Positions 34,688-47,773 of a stretch of 64,000 bases of DNA are shown piece after piece (position 1 is the stretch's first letter; each line of letters starts with the position of its first letter). The stretch comes from Pomacea canaliculata (lineage: Eukaryota; Mollusca; Gastropoda; Architaenioglossa; Ampullariidae), in the NCBI RefSeq assembly GCF_003073045.1, contig NC_037596.1:14573012-14637011 (forward strand), read 5' to 3'. The position numbers and the translations under genes are program-made. The notes under the pieces were generated by a model, which saw nothing but the letters and a program-made list of their open reading frames with translations, was not told the origin of the DNA and did not search any database.

Positions 34688-36967
34688 ATGGAGACATACC
34701 ACACAATTACTGCAACGTTAGCAGTATTGTCTTCTTCTCACGATTGCTGGTAAGTAGCAGCCAAAGTGTTTAGCGGAGTAATTTAATCATTTCAAACAAA
34801 AACCAATTACCTAGCTATAAAATGTAAAAGTCTACAACAAAAGGTGAAATATTTGAGATATGAATTTTTTGTTTACTTTATAAAATAAGCAAAACTTCTG
34901 TAAACATTATGATACAAAATAATAATAAATGGAAATAAAATTTTTGGATTGAAAGATTATGATACGTTAGTGCATTTCTAATTGTTTCTAACTTTATTTG
35001 GATTGACATGAATTTATTTTTACTGCATCTTACCAAAAAAAATAACGATTTTAAACATGTCCCCTTATTTGAGCATTTGCTTTATTGTTATTATTACTTC
35101 GCAACCTCTGTGTTTTTGATTATTACAGCTTCGGAACCTCTACGCGTGAGAAGGAACACAAACGCCACAGGACCTGCAGTCAAAGGGGAAGAACTGGCGA
35201 AACAAGGAGAGTTGTTGCTGGCCCTGAGGCTCATTAACGAGGTGGGCTACAACCTGAACACATTCCGCGACCGCGTGTACGACCAGCTGGAGCAGGTCAA
35301 GGCCCAGCAGGTGGAAATTCTAAGAGGCATCGCCGACATTCAGAACCGCCTGAAAGGAGGCAGCGACGTCCCCACCACCCCATCAGTTCCCACTACGACA
35401 CCTGCAACCAACAACGGTACGTCTGCCTTTGTATCTTCCCGGTCCTCCAATTAAAAAAAAAAAAAAAAGACTTTAATTAATAAGACTACTTCTCTGACAA
35501 TTTCCTTCTTTGAGCAGTCAGCTGCGAAAACCTCCAATTTCTTAAAATATTTATGAAATTGTTCTCTCGGGTTTGGTGAGCTTCAGGATTTATTTTATTT
35601 CATTCATATTGTACTTTCTTCGTCAAGTATTTATTTTGATCCAAGTAAAGGAATTTTTTGTATGTATTCGGATAATTTTTTTTTTAGCTATGACTTGGCA
35701 CTCCAAAGACATTTTTTTCATTTATTGAAATGCAGATCGTAAAGCTAGAAGACATATACGCGAGAACAAGAAAAAAATTAGCTATTAAGAGACTGGAATA
35801 GTTAAAGTACCTATAGGCGTTTCCTTGACTTCATATTTTGTGTTGGAGAATATCTTTAGTTACTAGGACATGCTGTGTAAATTTTCGTTCCATCGGCAAG
35901 AAAACCAAATCTTTTATTAGATGTTAAGGGCACTCAAAATTGATAAGAAAATGTTGAAGCAGATGTGTGTCATTTATGCTATCTATCATATTATTTATAA
36001 TATGTTATCTAATGCACTATTTTGTTTCAAACTGCCATATGAAACGTACGTGCTGATTCCGTTTCACAGCCTTTATCCGACTTGTCAACGGCAGCAACCC
36101 GTTAGAAGGGCGCGTGGAGGTGCTGGAGGGGCAGGCCTGGGGCACAGTGTGTGACGATATCTGGGACACAAAAGATGCTGGCGTGGTCTGCAGCATGCTG
36201 GGATACAGCAGGTGAGAGACGAGTTTGTTTCCATCAACTTTCTTTCTTATTTCGTTCCTTTCTATCTTTTACACACACACAGGCCCGTTCTTAGCCCCCG
36301 CGGGACCCGAGGCAAAAGGCATGTGCGGGGCCCACACGCCACGATCACACGGTTTTAGTTGGGATCTAAAGTCACATATCAATCAAAAGCGCGGGGCCCC
36401 TTGAAGCGCGGGGCCCTAGGCAGATGCCTCGTCCGCCTGCCCCTAAGCACGGCCCTGCACACACATGTATAAAATATACACTCAGAAAATGTAAGCTCAT
36501 ATAAATACACGTCCCCAGAAGCTTAGGTCATTGGTCACTTGTCTCTCTTTCTCTTCACTCATCGGAGAGTGACGGGTGAAGCAATTCATGGTTTCACTTG
36601 CAGAAAAATCAGAAGCCCAGACATCTCAAATTAATTAGCTTTTTTTTTAAACCAACGACCAACCGACCGGTCGCTTAATTACTCTCATAACATTAACTTA
36701 CAACACTACCCATCCCCTCTTCTTTCGTTGCAATAATACATTTCAAAGTCTGCTGCCACTTACGTACAAAACTGTAAATGTTTCAGAGAATACGCCTTGC
36801 CTGTACATGGTGCATCATTTGGGATGGGCACTGGTCGGATCATCTTCGATAATGTGGACTGTCAAGGCAACGAACTAGACCTTAGGCTCTGTCCCATGAA
36901 TCTCCCTTTCACAGGGGACTGCAGCCATTCGGAGGATGCTGGTGTGATATGTCGTCCTCTGAGCTAG
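34688..36967 (+). pseudogene. Secreted coiled-coil SRCR protein, copy 4 (damaged exon 1)
   Basis: Exons are 34688-34749, 35129-35416, 36070-36211 and 36787-36967. Exons 2-4 remain open and spliceable: coiled coil ([16 protein letters not shown]), linker, then an SRCR domain with six cysteines, VEGQ..... W at its start and CQGNELDLRLCPM near the end. Exon 1 is 62 bases, two shorter than its sisters, because of a 2-base loss in the CVFCLLL-coding part. The signal peptide is therefore lost and the frame does not join exon 2. The gene is either a recent pseudogene, uses another start, or carries a sequence error. Exon 4 is the most different of the four and one codon shorter. Intron 3 contains a small hAT-like element. 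Confidence 0.7.
36280..36457. mobile_element. hAT-like MITE in SRCR copy 4 intron 3
   Basis: A 178-base GC-rich insert absent from the same intron of copies 1-3. Its ends are inverted (CAGGCCCGTTCTTAG and, at the far end, CTAAGCACGGCCCTG), of the CAGGG... type seen in hAT elements. The flanks are an 8-base CACACACA direct repeat, but this falls in a CA-rich tract, so the target duplication is not proof. No coding capacity. Confidence 0.65.
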
Positions 36968-37804
36968 CTCAGACAGCCATTAGATTTACATATAAGATAT
37001 ATATATATAACTCAGTAAGATATATATCTGAATGAGTTAGAGAGGACGTGTAAGAGATCATAAAGCCACGAATATCGAAGACAATCATCAAGTAAAGAAT
37101 GTAGCTAAATACAGCGTGATTAATAAATATTACATTTAAGCATATCATAATGGATTCTAAATGCTACTCGGTTTACCGGATGAAAAGGCACATTTTCAGT
37201 TCTTAATACATTCCCGAATATTGCTTCTTACCATCCTGGATTCTGCTGGTGCTCACGTGAAAGAAGAAAGGTCAATTGTATTACCTGAGACAAGTGTTTG
37301 CGACAATTAATGACCAACCGACAGCAGAAGAAGTTATAAGCATGGAAACATGTGTGAAAAGATGGATCATTCAGAGGACAATGTATCAGACTGATATACG
37401 TGGCTATTCCTGCAACGAGTTGACAACATGCAACATGTGTATCAATATATAATCTTCGATAACAATTTGATTGCACTGTGCTCGTGACGACAATCAAACA
37501 AGAAAAATGCAAAGAAGACATTTCCATAGTTAGAAAATTTTCATATTCATCTATTGATCAACAAGCAGCCAATCCAACCAACAAATCAGTATTCTCCAAA
37601 GTTTTTACAAAATGTCCCAGTATTTTATTGTCTTTAAAATGTTCGCTATCTTCTGTATGAATGTCGTGGACGGATCAGTGTTTGTCAGTTGTGACTGATT
37701 TTCTAAAACTTTTAACTTCCTTTGCTCAGTCATATTTTATATAGAAGAATGCATTTGTTAATTAATAACTGTCGTTCTTCGCAATAAATGCAATTCTTAC
37801 AGAA
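36968..37804. other. Intergenic stretch after the SRCR array
   Basis: AT-rich with a TA run near 37,005-37,030. No gene, RNA or named repeat is recognised. Confidence 0.5.
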
Positions 37805-37806
37805 TA

Positions 37807-38688
37807 CAGTGAAACCTCGGTTAGCGAACGCCTCGGATAGCGAATATTTCGGTTAACGAACAAAAATTTTGTTAAAAGTTTGTCTCGGATAGCGAACAAA
37901 ATTTCGGATAACGAACAGCCACGTACGTGAACCACACGTGACCGACCAGCATGTCATCATTCGCGCTCGAGACACAGTTACGATCGGTCGTTCCTTATCT
38001 ATGCGCATCCTTCTTATTTAGTGATTTTTGTGTTTTATTTTAATAAGTCTCCTCGACAGACAATAAAGTCTGTTTTGATTTGATTTGATTAAGATAATCC
38101 TCAATAATGGCTCCAAAGAAGATTAAGAGCAATTAATAGTAGTGAGGTAATGACAAGGAAGCGGCCAACAAATGAATTGAAAAAGGAAATGATTTCAAAG
38201 TATGAAGGTGGCATGCGTCTGTCGGATATGTGATGTCGTATTATCGAAGAGTTTTACAAAAAAGGCAGAAGGAACAGACACTGGACAGGTTTGTTTCCTT
38301 TAACCTCAAAGTTAAAGAAAAGGGAAGTCACCCCGATTTTATAATGTCACGTGTGTTCATGGAGGGGGAATCAAATCAGTAATTCCACCCCTTCCTCCCC
38401 ACACCTGTTTCCAACCACGCCGTCAAAACAAGTTTTCTGATGTTTAAATGCTTTCGTTAATGTTTTTATGTTTATTTAACTCCATTTATATTGCATTATA
38501 ACTGTTCTCATTAAAACAAATACTTATATAGCCTGTAACTTTCAAATATTAGCGAGTCAACAGGGGCTGGGAACCAATTAAATCTATTTCCTTTATTTCT
38601 CATGGAAAAAATTGTTTCGGATAACGAACATTTCGGATAACGAACAGCTTTCCAGAACGGATTAAGTTCGTTAACCGAGGTTCCACTG
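37807..38688 (+). mobile_element. Non-autonomous Tigger-like (pogo/mariner) transposon
   Basis: It is flanked by TA and has inverted ends CAGTGAAACCTCGGTTAGCGAA and (reverse complement) CAGTGGAACCTCGGTTAACGAA. Both ends carry extra internal copies of the TCGGATAACGAAC word. At 38,150 a short frame MTRKRPTNELKKEMISKYEG matches the N-terminal helix-turn-helix of Tigger transposases and then stops; an upstream ATG at 38,107 (MAPKKIKSN) also recalls the family. The catalytic DDE part is missing. The stretch 38,040-38,098, ending in repeats of TTGATT, looks like the tail of another retroposed element nested inside. Confidence 0.85.
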
Positions 38689-38690
38689 TA

Positions 38691-41585
38691 TCTTGATTAT
38701 GGGACTGTAGTCACGTTTGTAAATGTGTCAAGAATTATTCAACGAGGAAGAGAGAGAAATAAAGAGAAATAAATGACAATTCTTTAATTGCTCAGAGAGA
38801 GAGAGAACGAGAGAGGGATGGGTATTTAACAATTATAGTCTGACCCAGTATCACAAACTACAGGGAAACGCAAAAACAGTAGAGAACATTACTTCGAACT
38901 ATAGTGAATCGAGGTCTCCAGTTCTTCCAGTATACAAGCAGTAAGCGCCCTCGATCAGCTTGTAGTCACAAAGCGTGCTGAAATCAAATGTATGGTAAGT
39001 ATGAAACATATAAACTGAATAAAAATATACAATTTACCGCCCCGAGATCGAAGGAAATACTTTTTATAGAATGTCGCTCTTTCCTCTCCCACCCCTCTCC
39101 TCAAACGATTCGAAGAAAAACTACGGTGAAAACATGGTAAGTTATAACAAGATCTGCCTCGAAATCGAAGTGCAGACGACATGTTGCGTCAGTCAGCTGA
39201 CTGTGATCACGTGTATCATGTGATAAATGTCATGTGATTTGATTCTTCCCTCCATTCGAAACGTACGCCCATGAGAGCCTGGAGGTGTTTCTGGAGTACC
39301 TACGATCAGTAAGTTGTTGTAGAGATTGTTTTGTTCTAACATCGCAGATTTTCTCAAAACGTCATTCTCATTTCACTTGTGAGTAATCTGGAGGTAATAT
39401 CACTTGCTTTAAGTGTTTGAAACAAAGAAAAGAATCCATAACGATCGTTGCTATAAACGCCTACCGCTAAAGCAACAGCTATAGTAAGTATATTACACCA
39501 GAACCAGTAGAAACTTGTTATCATGTTTGTGCATAAGACATGAGAGATGTGCCAATTCGAAAGTATTTTCGGTAGCAGTTCCATGGAAGGGTTAGAATAT
39601 CACAGCTACTTACATGAACAGGGCGTCTGCACGATCGGTGACGAAACACGTGACTAAGATACTGGTCATGCCTGCAGATGACAGATTCCGTAAAGTTTAG
39701 GCCAATGAAGACTAGTATAATGATGATGCCGACTGTCATAATGGTGACTTGGTAGTGATGTGTATGAAAGGGGCCATCACAGTTAGCAAGGGTTGGTCAA
39801 TATATAACAGTTATAAGCATTATCATAGTAAAATATTGTCCATATAAAAATGTTACTATATATTTCTTACATAGGACAGCAAGGTATTGAACATCTGCAG
39901 GAAGCAGGTATTTCTGCTTATAACTGCATTGTGCTTAGCAGTCACTGAACAAACAGGCAGATCTGGCAGCCATGTACATTACTGGAAGAAGTCTCCGATC
40001 TTTACTTATGACCTTCTATATTTACCTAGGCTGGTTATTGATTTAACATGCTGGCGTGTGCTTCACATAACAAACTGAATAGCACTACTGCCTATAGGTT
40101 GTTTTCTGTTTAACTAAATTTTCACTTTTTTTCAAAATTGAATCTTTCCAACAAATATTCTTGCAAACATTTTACAATGTAAATTTCCTGTATCAGTCAT
40201 CCTTAAACAGGATTAAAATGTCACCTATTCTTCACAGAAGATCACATGAAATGATGTTTATGAGCATGAAGAATATCGACTGTTAAAGGCAAGATTGATA
40301 TATCGAAATGTATTTCAGTTGTCTTATGTCAAAAGCCACAAAGCAACAAGCATAGCAACTTATGCATTCTAAATAGAAAAATATTCACTTCTTTTAAACT
40401 CATTCTTATTGAAGTATAAATCTAGAGATACTGGAGGAGGGAAAGAGAAAAGAAAGAGTATTTGTAACACACAGACAGTTAAACAACTGATTTTTACTGA
40501 ATCAGTCACTATGGTAGGACAGAACATTGTATATAAGAAGGATGGAAGATGGCAGGCATACACATGCACACAGGGCAGGTATAGGCTGGGAATGGGGGGT
40601 AATTACTGGCCGGGTGACAACCCGGGTAACCAAAGGAGAGCGGGAAGGGTCGACTAGCGTCAGGATGCAGGATGTAGGTGTGCGGGTGTGTTTGGAGGGA
40701 AGCGGAGCATGAAGGTCAGGTGAAGAGAAAATCGAGTTGTCAGAATGTGAGGAGAGAGCACAGAGGTGGGAGCACATTTCATCAAGAGTGCGAGTGTGTT
40801 GTGTAGAGTTTTGCCATAGCCAGCACTATCGACTGGCGTTGGAGTAAAACAATCCAGAACCCACAAAAGTGTTGTGTTTTGTTCTTGTGGAATGGTTGGG
40901 AGATCACCCACATTTTTAGCCTGCTACATCATCATGAGATTTACTTGCAGCTGTAATTAGTCTAGCAATATCAAAACAGGCTGTGATTTTTTTTTCTTCA
41001 AGTTTTTCTTTTTGTCTGTTGTGCATCATGTACTTTGCTGTGTCATGCACTATTGGTGAATGCTGAACGTACTCTTATCCACCTTTGCAAGTATATGACA
41101 TTTATGATAAGGACTATCGTCGGGCCTGTACATTTAGACAACAGGTCCACTGACACAGTGATAAGCTTTGAAGAATCTATATTATGTTTTGTAAATATTA
41201 TCATGTTGTACACAATCGTAACAACTAAAAATTTACAAATATATTTTTTTGTGAAGGACTTTTTCTGGATAATAATTCAAGCACTGTGTGCATAACTGAT
41301 TTTGCTGGATATTATTCAACTTATCCAGTGGTTAATTTTACCTATATATAATCAGACTTCAAAGCATGGGCATGTTGTATATATTGCATGTATACGATAT
41401 TCTACCTTGTGCAGAATATTACTTTAGGGAAATACACAAAGTTGTACTTCTAGTAATAATTTACTAGTAACAAATATTTCAGGGGTTAAAAAACAAAAAA
41501 AAACAAAACAAAGGACAGTCATAAAATATCAATTGTTGAATTTTGGTTTTGCAGTTGAAGACAAAGAAATCCATCACAATACATC
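38691..41585. other. Intergenic and 5' region of cathepsin A
   Basis: No complete gene is recognised. A possible non-coding first exon of the carboxypeptidase gene ends at about 39,308 before GTAAGT. The exon with the start codon follows the acceptor TTTTGCAG at about 41,554. Purine-rich sequence at 40,520-40,700 is unexplained. Confidence 0.4.
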
Positions 41586-44500
41586 ATGTGGCAGTCACTG
41601 ATAATCGGGGCAAGTTTTCTGCTAATTTTAACGCAGGCTGCACCAGCAGATGACCTGATAAAAGTTTTACCGGGCCTTGCCAAGCAACCTAGCTGGAATC
41701 AGTACTCTGGCTACCTTACAGCAGGTGGAACACGAAAGCTTCACTACTGGTAGGTCAAAGATACAAAGAAATAAACGTCTTTTGTTGGTTTTCTTTTTTG
41801 CGAGCTTTAATTTCTGCTCAGCACAAAATTAGATAACTGAATGGAATAAGTAGACTTTATGTGCATGCAAACTAATTTCTGTGCAACTGCCAAAGCAAGA
41901 CTATATTTTTACAACTTTTATATTTGTGTACAAGCAGATTAATATTTTAAGCCATCATGTATAAAACAAATCAAGCTTCATTTATTGAATGAATGCAAAT
42001 GTTTATTGCTTATAATGGTGCTATTTGTTTAAAACTTTTGTACTTCGTTTTTCTCAGGTTTGTAGAGTCAGCCAAAAACCCTAAGAAGGATCCTGTCGTT
42101 CTATGGCTTAATGGTGGTCCAGGATGTAGCTCTGATCTAGGTCTCCTGACAGAACATGGGCCATTTAGGGTATGCTTTGTTAGGAACTTTATTCTTTTTG
42201 ATTTGCTCATTTAGTCAGAATTCACCAGTATTTGTAAGAGAGATAGAGAGATGTCTGAAATAGTAGTTATTTTGCTCTGAAGAGAAAAGGCATCTGACAA
42301 TAGAACCTTTTTTTGTACTGAATTCTGCTTTAGTAATATTTGTCTGTAGAATATTTCACCTCATCTTACCATTGAAATTGTCATTTACTCATTACTATAT
42401 TTACAATTTATGTCATAGCCACACAATGTAACCCTCAACTTAGCAACAGAGATTTTCTTAACAGGTCCAGGATGATGGTGCAACACTTTTATATAATCCA
42501 TTCAGCTGGAACAATGTGAGTGTTAGGTATTTTTCTGTTCAGTGTGTGTTTTCATGTGCATGCACAGACATGAAGTTTTGTGCCTGAGTGCATCCCTACA
42601 CAAACACAGTTGCACATGCATCCATCCTTGCAAAAAGACACATATCTAGTATGTGGTGAGAATCATATGAGAGAGAGTGAGAGACTAATTGTGCCTTCAG
42701 AATCCTGTTGTACAGTGTTATACAATATTCACACACACATTTAAGAATATTCACACACACATGCACACTAAACAAATTAGATATGTTAATTTTGAAGGAT
42801 TGTACACTTAAGACTATATTTTTACAGCACCTAAATATTTTAACCTATCATTGAGTAAAACTGTAAAAATCTTTAAAACATGTTTAGATTGTTTACAACC
42901 TGCTTACTTTTCAGGTTGCCAACATGATATATCTTGAAGCACCTGCTGGCGTGGGTTATTCATACTCTGATGATGGAGATTACTCAACAAATGATGATCA
43001 GGTGTGAATGAATTTACCAATAAACTTTATTTTAGACAAAAAGTGCTGCTGTCTAAAAATATCTTCTTTTTATCGTATGATAAGTTAATAGCTATGATAA
43101 AATGTCGAAAGAAGCTTAATAAAAATGTCATTCTGATTTTGGCCATAAATAGTTATGTAATATTCAAGATTAAAATTATTGGAAAAGTAGAAACATTTTG
43201 CTTACCTATGGCTGTGGAGAGTTTCTTAAGTTGTGTTTGGGTGTTTATGCCTGAGTGTGTTTTATTTTTTTATTCACATATGCTGCTTATAGATGTGTAT
43301 GTAAACTTTGGTGTAAAGCCTAGTGTACATATGATTATAGAAGTCAGCTTTAATAGATTAGTTTGTTGGTTAATGTCTACAGCAAATATATCATATGCAG
43401 TAAGATGACTTGAGTGGAGAAAAGCTCTCATAGTTCTAGAGTTCATATAAGGTGTTGATGCTTACAGTAATGATATAGGAGTCTTGTGCATGTGTGAGAG
43501 TGGGAATATTTCAAGTGCTGTATTTTTAAGTTTATATACATGTATGTTAGTGTGTGTAGCTGTCCTTGTTTATGACTGGAGTATGTTTACAGCAATTTTA
43601 ATATGTTATGTAGTTACTTTGACAGATGTTCACACCCTTGCTAGAGCTATATGCTCTTGAACCAGTAAAATAAAATCTTTCTCGTTCATACTCTCACACT
43701 CCTCATATCTCTCCCTCAGATCATCTTCGAGTCTATGACATTAAAATGTATTGCTGATTGTCAACAGACTGCCAAAGACAACTACCTGGCATTGAAAGAC
43801 TTCTTTACTAAATTCCCAGAATTTGCATCCAATGAGTTCTTCATAACAGGTGAAAGTTATGGAGGTGTTTATGTACCTACCCTTAGTGTTCTCGTGCTTG
43901 ATGATAAGGACATTAATTTCCAGGTAAGTTTTCAGGTCACCTTTATTTAGAATTTATTTTGGTGTCAGTAACATTAACGTCTATCTTTAGTGGACCAATC
44001 TTTCAAAAGTGGGCAAATGGTTGAGAAGGTGAATGTTTGTACAGATATATCTTCAACTTGCTTTGCCTATATCATAATTCTCATCTAGATTTACAAGGAT
44101 CCGACATACAGCCTATTCTTTTTCATGCAGACACTTGTTATTTTTCATGTTTACCAGTATTAATGTTTAATAATTTTTTTTAATGCCCCTAATTTCTTGT
44201 CATGTTTTCATACTTCTTATTATCAGTTCAAAATCCTTTTTAAAAGAAAAGCAGTTTGTTAATCTATGAAATTTGCAATATTTATAAAGCATATTTTGGA
44301 AAAAACAAAAATAATTAAGCTTAAATTTTATTATTTACAGGGATTTGCTGTTGGAAATGGTTTGTCAAGTGCTGAACTGAATGATGACTCACTAATATAT
44401 TTTGCTTACTATCATGGTTTACTTGGGGAAACGTAAGTGTTGAAAGATAAAAAAAAATTCTAAGTTATTTGTAAATTCAGCCTCTGAGCCACACATCAGT

Positions 44501-47500
44501 TCTTCTTTCCATCTTTATCTTAATATTTAATTTTTCAAATTAATCATGCTCCTGCACACTAAAAAAGGTACTTTACATAAACCACCCTTTGTATCATTGA
44601 GACTAACTTCTAAAGATTGCTGAGAACACAGGAGACAGAAGGATAAACAACATATGAACAATGGAAGGATAGACAGCAGTAGTGATGACTAATAAAATAC
44701 AAATATAGCAAGCACAAAAAGGAATCATGACGAGAACTGAGAGTAGGACTAGCACTGTATGGATTGTATTAAGAGTAATGCTTAAGGAAGATTTGCATTT
44801 TCAATTTTGTTCTAAAGTCATTGCACTTTGGTTTTTATAGGCTCTGGGACAATATTGTAGACATCTGCTGCAATGGAGATTCCACAAATTGCACATTTTC
44901 CCAAAATGCACGGGGGAAACCAGACTGTGCACAGTTTGTGAGCATGAAAGTTTTTCTCAAGTTTCATATTTTGTGAATTTTTTTTATTTATGCAACATTT
45001 TTATTTAAGTAAACATATCGTCGCAGTAAACACCTGTCTTGTTTGTATATGTGTGTGGCATTCTAGCAAATGTGTGATAGTACACGTGAAGTCCAGTACA
45101 TTCCAAATAATGGTTCCATGTGTGAGATAAATGTATGTTTATATTTCTGCCATTTTCTCTCAAGAGTTCTAATGTGTACTCAGATAGGGCAAGTTCAGGC
45201 TCTGGCATGGTCAAGTGGTCTGAATGTTTACAACCTGTATGGTTCTTGTGCTGGAGGTGTAGATAGAACAATGGTCTCAAAGAGCAACATCACCGGCACC
45301 AGTGTTGTTTCTGCAAATTTTGGCTGGAATTTTCCCTGGCTTCCCAGAGTCCAAAAAGAAAGAGAAGTGAGTTGCTTTCTCTTTGTAGAAATCGTGAAGA
45401 GTCTGTAAACTGAAATACTTCAAAATGTAATGCAATAACTGAACATTTTTTATAGATTAAAAGATTTTAGAACACACTATGAAGTTGAAATTGTCTGTCC
45501 TTCTTTGGTTTGTGGTTTGTTCAGTAAAATAAACAGATTTGTGTCAGGCATGAGTAAAATCTTCCTTCCATTACCCTTATGACAATTATCTTTAAAGATA
45601 CCCAAAACAAAGTACTTATTACTTCTTATGTTGATAATATTTATTTTTCTGGTTGATAGTGGATAAAGAATCTTCCCCGAGATGAGACTGGGAGACTGTC
45701 TGTGACACCTCCTTGCATTAATGCAACAGGGCCACTGATGTACATGAACTCTGCTGATGTACGCACGGCACTGCATATTCCTCCTCAGCTGCCAAAGTGG
45801 GACGTCTGCAGGTGAGATATGGTCTTTTTTGCAGCAAGTGGACTAGGTGACAACAAGAGAGGTTTTTGCTATTCTTCAGAGATTTAGAGGCTCTATTTAT
45901 TTGTCCTCCCTGTGCTGTCTGCTGGCATTTATGACATTTTACTTTTGTTTTAATTTTTTTTAAACAGCTTTTATTCACATTGCCTTTCAATATTTTTATA
46001 TTTTCAATCTGAAGGGGTAAAAAACCCAAAAGTTCAACTTTTGCAGGTGTGGCCAACATATACCCTATGGGAAAAAAAATGAGATTTGTAAATTAGCACA
46101 GTAATAGGGACCTTTTTCTCTTGCAGTGATATCCTTCATTACAAAATGATTTACAATGACCTAAGTCCACAGTATCAAAAGATTCTGGATGGTGGAGTGA
46201 GTGCAATATTTTTCCTTTTTCATACTTTCATAGATATTAGCATTGTAGGATAGACTTTCTAATGCTCTGGAAGGCAAGCATTTATAGGCAAAGTACACCA
46301 TCTCAACTTTTATGCTAGGATATATTTCTGTGACAGTTCTGGATTTCAAAACTTATTCATGGCAAAGTCAACTAGCTTTCTTGATGTGAGCTGATCAGAT
46401 CTTATTATTTACAGTCTTGGATCAGTAATCATATCTATCCTATACTTGTCTCCTGTTGTTACCATTCATGTTGTTAGAAAATTTTTTTTTAAATAGTGTG
46501 ATGATGGCATTTATAGTGTGTGCATGAATACATCCATGTGTGTACAGAAACGTGTACTTGTCTACAATGGGGATGTGGACATGGCCTGCAATTTTCTTGG
46601 TGATGAGTGGTTTGTTGATCGTCTAATCAGACCTGTAAGTCACTTTTTATAAAGCATCTCTCCATTGTCCTCATGAGGATATTGATGGCAAATATTGCAA
46701 AGTTTCAGTTGACAAATAACTTGTAGCTCTTTGGGAGCATTTTATGTTGTTTTGTCATTAGTTATGGATCACATCGTTTTCTGGTTTTCTCTGTTAAAGG
46801 TTAGTCACCCTCTCTCCGAGGAAGACATTTCACCTCCCAAAAAAATCAGTTTAAATTATAATGTCTCTTATATGTCAATTGTCTTATTAGTAATTTTGTT
46901 GCCTGCATGTTTTAGATGGAATGAAGCTTGTATGAAAGTACTTAAAAATGTAATATGTAATCTTTCACTGTCTGATTAAAGTGCAGCTTCAGAAGTGATA
47001 TATACAATTTTTAGATATCTTATGGTTATAATCAAATTTTGCAGCTACCAGCAAGTTTCTTGGTATTTCTTAAACATTCTTACATTTCTGCCTCAGATTG
47101 TGAAAGAACGTTCAGAATGGTTCTTCACTGATGCTCATCAGACAAAGCAAGTGGCAGGATTTGTGAAGCAGTTCGAAAGACTTACATTTCTAACAGTGAG
47201 AGTAAGTTGTTAACAGGATTATGGTCTGACATCTGTTTTTTCCTGCAGTTTTTACATGTTGGTTATATGACATTCTTAAATTGTCTATATCAGACACACT
47301 AGTTTCCTTCAGCTAGTCACACAACCTAGCTCTGAGAGACACACCTCCGCAGTCAAAGGGAGATAATCTATCTCATCTTTGGTTTTATTTTCCATCTTAT
47401 CCATTAACGTAAATCCATGTTTAAGGTACTGTCTTAAAAGCATGTGTGTACATTAACATGCATACATTTGTGCTTGAAATTGATTTGGTGGATTGTGTCA

Positions 47501-47773
47501 GACATCTGGGGTCATTCCTTAGTCATTGCAAAAATCTAAAGGGCTTAACACAATCTTCGCTGCAAGCTACCAGTCTTCATGCAACTTTTTAATCTCAGCA
47601 TCTTAAGCAATAATGATCAGAATTATGTAGTAGATCACTGATGTTTAGTAAGTGAACATGGATCATGGCTACTTTTTTTTTTTCCTTAGGGAGCTGGTCA
47701 CATGGTACCAACTGACAGACCTCGCCCAGCCTTGGAGATGTTTACCAAATTTTTATTAAACCAAATATTCTAG
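41586..47773 (+). CDS. CTSA: Lysosomal serine carboxypeptidase (cathepsin A)
   Basis: Thirteen exons join in frame: 41586-41749, 42058-42169, 42465-42515, 42915-43001, 43768-43923, 44341-44432, 44841-44937, 45184-45366, 45660-45811, 46127-46196, 46548-46634, 47097-47201, 47690-47773. The product is 479 residues, close to human cathepsin A. A signal peptide ([17 protein letters not shown]) is followed by the family's [27 protein letters not shown] forms the oxyanion region. The catalytic triad is Ser168 (GESYGG), Asp399 (NGDVDMACN) and His456 (GAGHMVP). The enzyme removes C-terminal residues from peptides at acid pH. In mammals it also protects beta-galactosidase and neuraminidase in lysosomes. 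Alignment to the human protein holds throughout, including across every junction. In the active-site loop this copy has SSDLG where human has SSLDG. It appears fully functional. Confidence 0.96.

Noticed and set aside
20848-36967. SRCR copies as assembly duplicates of one gene
   Set aside because: Copies differ in coding sequence, intron lengths, transposon content and flanks, so they are real paralogues.
40490-40910. GC-richer block upstream of cathepsin A considered as a coding exon or SINE
   Set aside because: No Pol III boxes, no domain in any frame, and no second copy in the window.
43004-43408. 134-codon frame in cathepsin A intron 4
   Set aside because: AT-rich intron sequence; the flanking exons join perfectly without it.
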